Shown here: piece after piece, positions 25,364 to 37,150 of the stretch | Position numbering within the stretch: position 1 is the first letter of the stretch | Layout of the letters: each line of letters starts with the position of its first letter | Assembly: GCA_017311185.1 (NCBI GenBank) | Contig: JAESUZ010003107.1 | Location: forward strand, 930,001-994,000 | Direction: 5' to 3' | DNA length: 64,000 nt | From: Proteles cristata cristata | Lineage: Eukaryota; Chordata; Mammalia; Carnivora; Hyaenidae | Program-made: the position numbers and the translations under genes | The notes under the pieces: generated by a model | Told to the model about the DNA's origin: nothing | The model's database searches: none | The model's input: the letters and a program-made list of their open reading frames with translations, nothing else

Positions 25364-26080
25364 TAATTTGAAAGTATATTTTTAAAGCTTTCACTCAAGA
25401 ATTATAAATTAGGATAACCTCTTTAAACTCTAGTCACCCAATATTTTAATGTCTTTTCTTTTTCTAAATGGCACGAGGTACAAGAGCAATTTTAGTCCTC
25501 AGAATTAACTTGGAATTCACCCTCCCCTTCTTTCCCTTCTATCCCTTCTTAATGGGACAGGCCCCAAGTTCTGACATGCCTCTTCTATTTGAGGAGGTTT
25601 GGCCCGGGAGGAAGTCTATACACACGGGTGTCAGGGGAGAGGAGATAGCTATCAGTGTGGCATGGTTCTCATGGACCCAAGGGACCCTTAAAAAGACTAA
25701 GGCACTATTTGGGGATCAATCGAAAACAAATTAATTAAATAAAGGTCCCTTATCACAGTATTGAAGTTTAATATTATTTAGTGGAAAGATGTTCAGGTGA
25801 ACTTCTTATCAATGCTAACCATAAAAGATATGCATCCCCCAAAGGCGTTTTTCTTTCTCTTTCTCTCCCTCCTGCTGACACACAATCTGGCCCATCTGCC
25901 TAACATAGTCTAACTAAATATCCAGGGCTTTAGGAAATATCACATTGGATCTGAATACAAAGTTTGGCCCTATTCCAGCTCCTCCCAGGGAAACCACTGG
26001 CTCACATGTAGTACAGTGGCTATACAGAAAGCAAATCAAAGTCGCATTCAAAAAGAGGTTCTAAAGAAGCAAAGGGTGAG
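25363..26080. other. Unassigned sequence
   Basis: No element recognised. The open frame at 25468-25734 has no domain that I can name. Confidence 0.4.
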
Positions 26081-26455
26081 CACATCTGCCTCAGGGCCTT
26101 TGCACTTACTCCTTCTGCTTGGCACAATCTTCCTTTAAATACCCAGATAGCTCTTGTCCTTACTTCCATCAGGCCTTTGCTCAAATGCCCTCTGATCAAG
26201 TTGGGCTTTCTCTGATTATACTATCAAAATGGTCCCTCCTTTTACCTTATCACTTTCAAACATCTTACCCTACTTTATTTTTCCTTCAGAATATTAATCA
26301 CTGCTTAATATTATATTATTCATTTACTTATTTTCTATCTTCTCCTCTTAAAATATAAACTCATGGGCTTTGCCTGTTTTCTTTTGTATCTTGAAGATTT
26401 GCACACAGCATGACACATAGTAGGTGCTGAATGAATGAGTGAACTAATGAACGAA
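26080..26455 (+). repeat. L2 LINE 3' end
   Basis: Very clear L2 landmarks on the plus strand: 'gcctcagggcctttgcactt', 'ccttctgcttggcacaatct', 'ctttgctcaaatgccctctg', and the terminus 'cacacagcatgacacatagt' followed by 'aggtgctgaatgaatgagtg'. The open frame at 26119-26358 is inside it. Confidence 0.85.
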
Positions 26456-26459
26456 CTTA

Positions 26460-28595
26460 GGAGGTAAAGTCAAGGACAATCAAGAGGTCAACATCACAAG
26501 GCCAAGCCAGCTATGGAAGCAGAGGATATATGAACGTATCTGAGATCTGTTACAAGCTGTACATTTCAAGTTACTAGCTTAAACTTCCTGGACCAGAGTT
26601 TATTTATCTTTAGTGAGTGAAGTTTGAAATACATGTTTTTTTTCCAGTTCTAACATTCTATGAGCTATGACAAGAATTTTAAAATGATGATGTAAGGTGC
26701 TGTCAGTCTCAGGTGTACTAATCTTGAGTCTGCTAGAAGGAGACAGACAGAGATAGTTGGAATAGAGGTTTCATAGATATTTTTTGAGTTCCAAATTTTT
26801 TTAAGTTGAAGAGCCAGTTTGAGCTATCCCAATTCCTTCAACATAGTAGTGACTAAAATTTGATGCTGTTATCTTTACCTTGAGTCTAATCTTGTGTTTT
26901 CCCCAGATATTTACCTTCTTAGTCTTTCATAAAAACAGAAACAATGATTTTCTCATAAGCTAGGCAAATAAATAAGTTCAATCTAAAATTCTATTTAAGA
27001 AAAATGAACTGTATTAAAGAGATAAAAGAAAAATGAACAATGAATTTCGCTGGAAATATTTTACATGGTGAAAGTGGCATCAAAAAAATAAATACAGATG
27101 GCACATTTTAGCTCAAAGAATACTTTGGGCTAATAGCAGACTATAACTATGTTGTCGATGTCACTTCCGGTCATGACTTAGAGTATTATAGCCAAGAGAA
27201 TATTATTAAAATGATTGAAGAAGTTTTTGTTTACTTATTTAGCCTATTGACTTAAAGAATCTGGGCAAATGTACAAAATACCCATTTGAATTGCAAATTG
27301 AATCCATCAGCTAAAGTTACATATTTTTTAAAGTCAGATTTGGAACACAAGCCATTAATTCATAAATAGTCTTCTGTAGAGTATATGAATTAGCCTATCA
27401 CAAAGATAATGACATAACATTATTGAACAACATAAAATAACTTCCTTTTATTTTCCCATAATGTCTGAGTTCCAGGTTTCCTGGCTCTCTCATAATGCCT
27501 GATGGTGCCGCAGGGCAAATACGTGTGAATTGCAGTTGCAGTATGAAAAGTGACTCCGGAAAAGGCATGTTGGAGCTTTCAGGCTGATTCCCTGTCAATA
27601 GCCTCTACATCAAACTGCCTCAGTGTCTAGGTCAAGCAATGCTTTTCATAGATGCAGGCACTGTCCGGTCAATGCAAGATCTGAGTACTGAGATCTGTGT
27701 AGCTGGTCTCTCACATCAGGTCCAATAACAATGATCTTTTCGGAGTGGGAGGGTGCAGGGAGGGAGGAACCGACCTAATGTTACCTTATCGTGAGTTTGT
27801 ATGATCATAATGGCCTGTCACAGAAAAGTGGAACACTTGAGGATTGATTCTAGTACTGATCTGTAGGAGACGGATGTTACCGGTCTGCCCCACCTCATGG
27901 TGCTACGATGAGACTCAAAGATTCGAGCTGACAAAAGCATAGGACTTAGAGAATTTATTCTGTAATCAAGCAAAACTTCTTCAAAATAACTACAGGGGAA
28001 GCAGACACATTTGCCCATGTCCAAAGCAAATCTTGCAGCCCCCAAGGATAAAACAAACTTTGGTGGTTTCTATACTCAGTCCAGTTAAAACGGAATTATC
28101 ACGCTATTTGACATTATGTAGCATCTGCATTAAAAAAGGGGCAAAAAGAGAGGATTGCATTTTTCACTTTCACTAGCATAAATGAGCATCCCATTGCACA
28201 GAGTAGGAATCTAAAACAGTTTGAGTCAGCACTTTCACAATGGTATTTGTTTTGTGATCTTTTGTCTAAGGTTTAAGTTCGTTTATCCCAGAATAACCCA
28301 TAGAAAAGTAGAAATTGGGGTTAAAAACCATTTTTTTCTCTTTGATGACAAATAATTACCATGACTGGATTATTTGACCAGATTGACACCGGTATTTAAT
28401 GTCACATTGACATACCCATAATCTGATATCAGGATTCATCTATTAAGAAAATAAACATAACAAGTGATATCCAGGCTTTCTTTCAACTATACAACATTTG
28501 TGAGGCCTACAATCACTTTCAAAGTTCATACTTTTCACAGACATTAATTTTTTCATATATTGACAAGAGCGAGAAGGTGATAAAGAGAAAGGGCT
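26460..28595. other. Largely single-copy-looking sequence
   Basis: A weak MIR relic may lie at 26565-26640. 27420-28060 has more CpGs than its surroundings and no recognisable repeat (see findings). Open frames at 27398-27598 and 27818-28045 show no recognisable protein. Confidence 0.4.
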
Positions 28596-28599
28596 TTAA

Positions 28600-28830
28600 A
28601 GGCATCCAGCTCTAAGTTCAGACACTGACATGCCACGAATTAGGTATATAAAGCCTTGAGCAAGTTACTTAGCCTGTTGGAATCTCAGTTTTTCATCTCA
28701 AACATGGGATGATAATATAGCTAGATCATAGGACTGGGGTGAGAAATAAATGAGATAATACAGATAAAACATTTAGCATAGTGCTGGAAGCATAAGGAAG
28801 GCTCAGTAAATGTTAACTATTTTCATTTAA
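28600..28830 (-). repeat. MIR SINE
   Basis: Reverse MIR: 'cttgagcaagttacttagcc' (28655), 'aacatgggatgataatatag', 'gagaaataaatgagataata' and 'taaatgttaactattttcat' in order. Near full-length. Confidence 0.88.
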
Positions 28831-29685
28831 AAAGGTCTTTAAATGATAAAACTAAAGCAAAAATAAATATCATCTTCAGGTATTGTTTAATAAGTTTGTA
28901 TTTTATCTTGGGAAGAGAAATAATGTTGAAATTAGCATTGAGTACATAAATAGATTCTCATAGAAAGCTACTATTTTCATGGAATGAAAGAATGAAGGTC
29001 TGTAAAATTTCCCCTCTATAAAAACATCAGACAATGAAAGCTTCCTCAGCCTGCCTCACTTCATTCTCAGTCAGGAAAAATTGTAAATGACGAATTATTG
29101 AAAGTGGAAAGCGATGAACTTTCCTCTTCCTGAAGAAGTTATCTAAGAGCATTAAGATTCCTTCACAAAAGCCCCTCTTCCCAATAGCCCACTAAACTTT
29201 TAGATCCTGCCCTCAAGGTGATGCAGTCTAATGCCTGCAATACAACAGGTCCAGACTTGCAAAGTGAGTGTTCTTGTTTTGTTTTTCTTATTTTGCTTTG
29301 CTTTCCAATGTGATAAGGAAATTCAGATCAAATACAATCTTATTGTGAATTTTTAAAACTCTCTACCGTTCAAAACTTCAGTTCCAAGATGGTTCCAAGG
29401 ACATGCTATCTTGCTATAGGCCTGTTGGCTTTTACCCTATTATATCAGTATTCAGGGTATGTTGGCAATAGGCATGCTCAGAGGGCAACTGAGAGAACTG
29501 GGTCATGGCCGAAAGCACTCTCAGTGACTCTTCCCACAGGTGTTTTCTGCAGTGGTTAGAGCCAACAAATAGAATATTTGATTAACAAACCTCTCACTTT
29601 ATGGGACATATTTTTTTAAAATTATTACCCTCTCATTTTGTTTCTAAAATCAAGCAAAGTCAGAAAGGGCTTTCCTTACATTGTG
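28830..29685. other. Unassigned AT-rich sequence
   Basis: No repeat, gene or RNA recognised. Confidence 0.4.
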
Positions 29686-29689
29686 GTGG

Positions 29690-29870
29690 GGAAAAAATTA
29701 GGAGTCAGGAAGACCTAGGTTCAAATTCTGGTTCTTTGCATTGAATGCACAGTTGTGTACACTGGGCATGTGATTTATCTCTCTGAGCCTCAGTTTTCTG
29801 AGATTGCAATGCATATAAAGTGACTAGCAAGGTTCACAACTGTAGCAAACAATTAAGAAAGATTTGTTTC
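29690..29870 (-). repeat. MIR SINE
   Basis: 'ggttcaaattctggttcttt' at 29718, followed by 'tgatttatctctctgagcct' and 'cagttttctgagattgcaat', is the reverse MIR core. Confidence 0.8.
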
Positions 29871-31950
29871 TACTACCATATTACTACTACTATCTAAAAA
29901 GGAAAAAAAAAGTCATGTAACCTGTTCACAAAGCTGGTCCCAAGTAATCTTATTATTTTTTTTTTTAAGTTGGTCTTAATTAAAAGGTTCTTGTCTTTGA
30001 GATAGTACTCAGAGACTGGTCTAGAGAAGAACCAAAGAGATTTACTCTCAAATACATCTTTACAGCTTCATCACCATAATACCTAAGCATTCATGTGGAC
30101 AACATCATTTCATCATAAATGAGAAGGTCGTACTATTGAACTGTAATCCATCCATTGATTTATGGTCCCAAGTTCCTCCAAGGATTTTCACAAATGCCTG
30201 TGACGTTTCCTAGTGCTGGACTTTGCATTTGGATCTGTGATTTAGATGACAGATGTGTGAAATCATATGTAGCCAGACAAATCCCGGGTGATAACACATT
30301 TGAGGGGGCTCAAGCAGTGATGGATTAAGGCCCAATCAACCAGATCAGCTAATCTGAGCCCTCCTCAGTGACATTGGCCCTGATGCTTTAAAGGGGCACC
30401 CCCAAATAAATTACTTTCCAGAAATAATACTTTCTGCTCTGCATCTGATCTTACAGTGTTTCCTTTTCCACAATAAGTCCCAATACCACTGGAGAAGCCC
30501 TGTATGTTTCTGGAGAATAGATTATTATGTCTGGGATTAACATTTGCCTCTATTGACTGGTTAACTTTACTTTTAAAATCTCATATTCCAAGTAAAAATA
30601 GGATTATTAATATAGACAGTTTGACTGATAATAACCATTTTTGAAAGTCTGACAAAAGCAGAAGCTGCAAAGCCAAGGACTTAAAAATAGCTTCTTAGAT
30701 GCTAAAGAGTTCATTCCAAAGAAACCCAACAACTCACATCCAGATGATACAGAAAATTGAGACTTTCCTAGGAAGAAGTTAATATAAGAATTTGACACTG
30801 AAGCCTTTCTCAAGAGTGAACCTTATGGCACCATGTATAGGCTTACTTTCAAAACAGATTATCCCACATATATTTTTATGGAACTAAGAAGGAGACAAGA
30901 AAAAAATCACACTTTAGCACAGCAGTAGAGAAATATAATGCAAAACAAAGAGTTATACGAAAGAAAAAGCAGAGAGTGTTCTCAGCTCCTCCATGAGGAT
31001 CTCTCTAATGCTCAATTTCCTAACAGGTAGGGTTGAATGCTTTACTGTTCTGTCCTTTCTCTGGGCCTCTTACTTGATTTTTGCTCTCAGAATCAACTTT
31101 AGGTTTTTTTTTTCTCATTGATTGTTGCTTAAAGTGTTATCCAGAATAGATCCCTGAAGCTGCAGGCCTCTGTGCAAGTCGGTGCTGCATCCCTTGAATA
31201 ATCAAGAAATTATTTGTAGTAAGGATCTGATACCCTTCATTATGCAGTGTGAGACTGGGAAGCAAGTAAGTTTATATGTCTCTATCTTGGATTTTACCTT
31301 GTTCTTGACTTGTTTCCTTACCTGACATGTTTTTATGACCCTGAAACTTCTCTATGCTATTGTCCTTTGAACCATCTTAGAGATAACACCTCACTAAGCA
31401 TAACAGTCTAGTAGCTCACTAATCCAAATCCCCTTTTAAAACAGGCCTGCCTCATAGCAATTCATTTTCTTTGCTGAATTGCATCAAAACAAGCTTTTAG
31501 CAATGATTAAAATGGTATAACCTAACCTCAATAGCTGCACTGCATCCCACTACCTTCATCCACTCCTGACACTAAAAACAAAACAAAATAAAACAAAACA
31601 AAAATAAAATCTGGCCAGTAGCGGAGCTATGAACATAAGAGGGTATGCTGGCCCATGCACTCCGAAGCAATCAGAGTCAATTAAACAGAAATCAGGAAGA
31701 GGCAAGAATATAAAGGATTCTCATCTCGTCCACTTTGCCAACTTTGCCTCTATTTTCAGGACTCTTTCTTTATGGACTTCTTGGAATTCATAGGAAGACA
31801 GATGTCTGTATTCTTCTGAAACAATATAAGGGGGAGAAAAGTAGTGACTGGGAGCAAGAATAACAATGCGAAGGGAACAAAGGTAAAATTGATAACTCAA
31901 GTAAAACTACTCAGGCTAATTTGGGGGAGGGAGAAATATTATTACCCGAT
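29870..31950. other. Unassigned sequence with AAAAC-rich tract
   Basis: A simple (AAAAC/AAAAT)n tract lies at 31572-31610. The rest, including the minus-strand open frame at 30607-30813, has no recognised identity. 'gatggattaaggccca' near 30321 hints at an old DNA-transposon end but is not enough for a call. Confidence 0.4.
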
Positions 31951-31951
31951 C

Positions 31952-32147
31952 CAGGGGTTTGCAAACAACAGCCCAAGGGCCAAACCCGGGCTGCCACCTC
32001 TTCCACATCCATTGGTCTACTCATTGTCCCTAGCTCCTTTTTGTTCTACAATGGCAGAACTGAGTCTTTGTGGCTGAAATAGTATGGTACATAGAGCCTA
32101 AAATATTTATGATCTGGCCCTTAACAAAAACATTTTGTTAGTCTCTC
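31952..32147 (-). mobile_element. hAT-like non-autonomous DNA transposon fossil
   Basis: 'caggggtttgcaaacaacag' then 'cccaagggccaaacccgggc', 'ctacaatggcagaactgagt', 'gcctaaaatatttatgatct' and 'ggcccttaacaaaaacattt' match, in order, a common mammalian hAT (Charlie-type) non-autonomous family. The right terminal repeat is degraded. Strand and family name are tentative. Confidence 0.6.
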
Positions 32148-32149
32148 AT

Positions 32150-32415
32150 CTTCAGCAGGTGACTTGTAGTATTTAGAAACTACATTTGCACACTCAATAC
32201 TCTTATAATCTTTGAAAACTTTACATATTAAAATTCACCCATCTATGTTTAATATATTACGGGCAGAATGCATGGGAGGGGGAAGTGTACCTGCACACAC
32301 ATTTTTGGAGGGTGCCCTAAAATGAAATATACAAAGCATGCTTGTTAGGAGAGCTTCTTGAATACCCAGAGGGTTAGCATATGCAGAGCGTCAATGGTGT
32401 AATCATGGAAAGATT
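32150..32415. other. Unassigned sequence
   Basis: Nothing recognised. Confidence 0.35.
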
Positions 32416-32419
32416 TAAC

Positions 32420-32560
32420 TTGAAACCAAGATCTAGAAGATAGAATTCTGGTTCTATCACCTTGGACAAGTCATTTAGCCTCCCTTTCCTTACTTGTGCA
32501 GTGGGAACTCTGATGCCTGCCTTCCAAGGCTGTATAAATCAAATGGAATTATCTCTCTGT
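32420..32560 (-). repeat. MIR SINE fragment
   Basis: 'atagaattctggttctatca' followed by 'gacaagtcatttagcctccc' and 'ccaaggctgtataaatcaaa' is a reverse MIR. Confidence 0.72.
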
Positions 32561-33099
32561 GTGTAAATCCTTTGTTAAGCTGTAAATCACATAGGTAGAA
32601 GCTGGTTTTGTGCAGCGCCCTGAATGCTTGCCAAATACATGGTATTCTGAACAAGGGTATCTCAGTGGACTGATTCATGTAGTTACACTCTTGCATTAAC
32701 ATCCCTTGCCTCCTCCACCCCACCCTCATGAGCTCTCAATGTTGTATCGAAGCACCATTTCAAAGAAAGCATCGTTTAGACTTTAGAGAAGTCTAAAATC
32801 AAGGATCAACACATAAGATCCTCAGTCCAGGTCCACATCTGGAGGAGTAACAAAAAATAAGCTTGCCGTTTTCTCCCACCTACTATTTGTAGTTCATCTC
32901 ATGGCATTTCTCTACCTGACATTTCCTCTCCTGGCTGCAGCTCCATTCATACCTGTCCCTCTTCACACCCTCTCTCCCCACTGTCCTCTTTCAATTCCAC
33001 CCCAGTCTCCTTTGATCCTTTTCTCATTTCTAATTCTGAAAGCCCTTTGAGAAAGGGGGAGGGGAGGAAAACAAAAGGTTAATTTTCTCCAGCCTGCCC

Positions 33100-33960
33100 A
33101 GGCCGACTTAATGTAACAGAAGGCAGCAAATTGTATTGATTTAGTGACATGCAACTGTCCAGAAAGAGCTATTTATACATTATTCAGGACAAACACTGTC
33201 ATAATGGACAAACAGCAGCAGCATCTGGGATGTTAATGTCTACAAATAAGATTATTCTTTGAAAGGATTAGGATGAAGCATTTTGTGTAATTAGATTTCT
33301 CCGTTTCAGGAATGAATTGCCTTTTAGCAGTAAAAGCTGTCACTGAGGGAGCCATTAGCTCCTTATAACTGAATTAAATGCATAATTAGTGACATGATCA
33401 CATTAGGATTTGTTTCATTTTTAACTAATCTGAGGGGGGAGGGCCGGAGGAGCGTTAGGGAGTGGAGGCGGTGCCATTTCCAGGTCACTGCAGCCTTCCT
33501 CAGCTGGGATAGGCCTCAGCTGGTGTGCTGAAGTTGGTAAAAGTCAGGCGTGTGTGAATCAGAGCCCGGGCCTCGCCACAGCGACGGCCGGGCTATTCAT
33601 CACTGGGTGGTGGGTGACAGTGACTGATGGGCTAGGCCCGGGCCTGGCACTTCACCAGTGCAAGAATCATACGAGCCAGGGAGCAGAATGACAGCTGGAG
33701 CGCTGTGTCAAGTGGTGGAGAGACCAGAGCTATTAATAATGTGTGCCACATGATCTCCGCCGCGAGAAAACAATGACTTAGACATTGGTGAGAATGAAGA
33801 TTTTACATTTAGTCCAGGGGTAACTCTTCTCCCTGGCACTTGTAGAATAAATCGCTATGCAATCAGCATGTATGAAAATCAGGCAATGCATATATTAGAG
33901 CCCAGCCAGTGAAGGAGGGGACATGGGTGTGGATTTAAAAATCCATGCATTGGCTATATA
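33100..33960. promoter_or_regulatory. Candidate conserved developmental enhancer (non-coding)
   Basis: No repeat signature occurs in this block, which is embedded in AT-rich, repeat-bearing DNA, and its middle (33425-33660) is clearly GC- and CpG-richer. Motifs seen directly include TAATTA at 33288-33293 and 33383-33388, the composite TGACAGCTG (TALE-homeodomain half-site joined to an E-box) at 33689-33697, TCAAGTGG (the published NKX2-type motif) at 33708-33715, and the SOX-like AACAATG at 33769-33775. No open frame of note and no splice-site-bounded exon is visible. Motif families are established; enhancer activity and conservation are inference, because no alignment was available. It could also be an unrecognised 5' exon or a non-coding RNA promoter. 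Confidence 0.45.
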
Positions 33961-34049
33961 TGCTGTTAGTCCCATGCTCCTGACATTTCTGTAAATGCCT
34001 TGAGATAGCAAGAGAGTGTAAGTAGCAAGACAATGAGGAGGGCTTTCGT

Positions 34050-34210
34050 GTTTACTCACTCACTTGGTCCTTCTGCACTTCTTTGCTGAAAGTCTACTAT
34101 CCTCAGTGCAGCTCAGTACTATAAGAGGAATGAAGAGGCATGGGGCATTGTCTTCGTCCTCAAGGAGCTTAACAGAATTCAAAGGGAGCTGAAACACTAA
34201 ATGTGTGTTG
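34050..34210 (-). repeat. L2-like fragment (reverse), weak
   Basis: 'cttcgtcctcaaggagctta' at 34153, with 'ttactcactcacttggtcct' upstream, resembles a reversed L2 end. Confidence 0.4.
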
Positions 34211-35500
34211 TTGGAATGCAGTGACAATTTATTTGCTTTGAAGGACCTCTAATTTTTGTTTCTTAGTCTGAAAGTTAGGTTGAGAAGAAATGAGCAGGGT
34301 AACAAAGGAAGCTTGGTAAAGATGCTCCCATAATGTACATGACTTCCACCAGTAATGGCAGCTCTAGGTAATGGTAACCTGGGGGTAATAGCAATTATTG
34401 AGTTAATGAAGAAAGAGTTCCCTCCTGGCTTGGACTGAGCACTCTATTATTAGGGGAACTGACAGTTATTGGGTATTAGGTTCCAGATGATTTCAAGTTT
34501 CTGGCAGTAGTGATGGAATCTTCTCCAAGGAAGAGAGAAATGGAGAGCAACTAAAATGCTCCAGTCCTTCAAAAACTCATCCCTCTTCCCCACCACTGAA
34601 ATCTATACCATAACTTCATTTAGAGATCTATGGTGATCAGGATTTACCAGCCCATGGTCATCTTTTGACAGAGTCCACCTGAAAGCCAAAAGAGAAATTA
34701 GAATCTAATGATTAGATGAATACCCTTTCAGACCTAAATGCTCAGGATTCTGTGATTAAGATGTGCTGGTCCAGAAAGAACGGTTTTTAACTCATGATTT
34801 ATAAAGATAGTTGTAAGGACATGTCACTGGTAAGCATGATGCTCCTGTAAGATGTTCTTTGTCCCCTCCTAAGAGATGACTTGAGTTCCATTAAACTCTG
34901 TTAAAGTTAGCTGTACCAGAAACAGACCACACCAAATCACCTTAACTAATGGCTCAGCAAAAGTCAACAAAAGAGAAGTAAGTAAAATTCTTATTTCTTA
35001 AAGTTATTATTTGATAGAACTTAACTTTTAAAACAGACTTGTGAATTGCTTGAGAAAATATAGAGCTTTCATGATGTTATGCCTAGAAAATGTATGTAAA
35101 AATTCACATATAACCTTTATATATTGGTGAGCATTAAGATTTCCTGTTCTTTGAGGCAAATATTGACCTTGACTTCACCTCGGTCAATATTTACCTCTCA
35201 GGTCAATAGATCTTGATGTTCACCTCAACAGAAGTCAATATCTACTTATTATCTCATTTCTATCTGTCAGGTAGCAGTGTGTAATCAGTAATGTGAATTT
35301 CTTCCCTTATGCATTTCCTGAGGTTAAGATGGGATTAATTTTGGACCTTATCCTTTCCATTTGCTAAATACCTTCTTCCCACAGGAGTGAATAGAAGTTT
35401 TGTACAGAATATTAACTACGTATTTTCATCTACTTCCATTGTTTGGTCTCTGATACCCATCCCAAATTAAGGTAGCACATAGGTAGCATAAAATGTTTTC
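34210..35500. other. Unassigned sequence with a short perfect inverted repeat
   Basis: No mobile element recognised. A 10-bp perfect inverted repeat lies at 35159-35191 (see findings). Confidence 0.4.
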
Positions 35501-35504
35501 ATAT

Positions 35505-35640
35505 GAGAACTTCATTCATTTACTGAACAAATATTTATTATCTATCATGTATCTGAACCAGGCTACATCTGGGTACATAGCTGGGATATAGGTAGACATG
35601 GCCCATTCCCTCAAGAAGCTTACTGTCAAGAACAGTACTT
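35505..35640 (-). repeat. L2-like 3' end fragment (reverse)
   Basis: 'cattcatttactgaacaaat' followed by 'atttattatctatcatgtat' and 'ccctcaagaagcttactgtc' follows the reversed L2 terminus. Confidence 0.55.
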
Positions 35641-36980
35641 GCCAAATCCCAATTTTGGGGAAGATGTCAGGCAGGCCACAGTAGCATCACTGGAAGAGTG
35701 TTTAGGGTCTTTTTGCTTGAGTTTGTTTTTTGAGAAAATATCATTTTTACAAAAGACAGCCACATGTCCAATGGTGTGCTGGTGAACAGGCCTTTACTGG
35801 AAAAATGAAAAAAAGCCCCAATTTGTTGCATGTTCTGACTTTTATGGTGTAAATACTCCCACCATGGCCAATTATAAGCTACCAATGTGAAAACACTGGT
35901 TGGGAAAAGATACACAGAATCACAAGTAAATTCACACTGGCTCCAGCAGAGCACTGCTACACTTTGCCTAGTATTACCTACTGTTAACATTTCGCCTTTT
36001 TTTATTTATTATTATTGCTTTATTCTTTCCCTCCTCCTCCCCCTTTTTCTTCTTTCTTCTCTGCCTAATATCTTGGGGAGGGGGAACTTCTTAAACACAG
36101 AGATTCCAAAACCCCAAATCAGTAGAGCCGCAATGAGATTCCAGATGTGTTCAAAATTCCACAGGTGATACTAACGCATGCCCAGACTGAGCAATAGTGG
36201 CCTATTCTAGTAGACCTAATATAATTTCATTTACTCAATTTTGAAATTTGGAACCTTATAGATTCCACCTTGACCTTTATTCAAGGTAGAACCAGATGAA
36301 TTTTCCTGGATTCTTCTTGCACCATGTCATGACACCACAGCCTTCTATCCACCTGTTTTTAATGTTTGGCACAATCTATCCCTTACCTGATCATTCTCTA
36401 TAAAATCTGATTTGAATTTTCCCTCTTCACTCTATTCATATAGAAAAAATACTTCAAAATGCTCTGGACCTATTCAGAATAACAAGAATCTATCCATAAA
36501 CTGAAACTAGTACATAAGGGAGTAAGATATATTGTGCTGTTCAAATGATCAAGGAATCCCTTTTAAGTCATTGATAAAGAACATTAGATGACATTGGTTG
36601 ACATTTTTAATGCTTGTTAATTTACTCCTGGGAATGCTTTTGTAACTTCTGGATAAATTTAGCTGCTAAGCCTTGTATTAATTTATACAGTTTCAATAAC
36701 AGATCTATTTACCAGACAGCTCAAACTATAACTTTTGGTTGACAAAATTCAATTGTAGACTTTCTCCATGAGAGCACTCAACCACAACCTAGTGATGTAT
36801 ACACTGTTGCTATGAAGCCACTGTAATGTGAAGCAGTGCTGATCTGTAAACATCTTTATCCTGCCAGATGGATAGTCCTTTGAATTTCAGGACTGGACCA
36901 TTATGCGCACTCAACCTGCTTTTGCAGGTATACCTGGGAGCAGTACAGTTTGAGGAAGAACAGAGGTTGACTCTTCCAAA
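35640..36980. other. Unassigned AT-rich sequence
   Basis: Opposed open frames at 35667-35990 and 35887-36168 overlap antisense and have no recognisable domains. A CT-rich tract lies at 36028-36062. Confidence 0.4.
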
Positions 36981-36984
36981 AGTC

Positions 36985-37150
36985 TTGCCAGCAGTCTACT
37001 TACTAGTGAAGTCACCTCAAACAAGTCACTTAGATTCTTTGACTCTCCATTTGTTCATCAGTAAAATAAGAGCAATAATAATACACACCTCACATTTTTG
37101 TTGTGAAGATTAAGTGAGGTATCATAAATCAATCACCTAACAAAGTCTGA
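36985..37150 (-). repeat. MIR SINE
   Basis: 'acaagtcacttagattcttt' at 37020, followed by 'cagtaaaataagagcaataa' and 'ttgttgtgaagattaagtga', is a reverse MIR. Confidence 0.8.

Noticed and set aside
33425..33660. CpG island promoter
   Set aside because: Too short and too modest in CpG density to call an island by eye; kept only as part of the candidate enhancer.
35667..36168. Overlapping antisense open frames of 107 and 93 codons
   Set aside because: Neither has a recognisable domain; mutual antisense overlap and AT-rich background make chance the simplest explanation.
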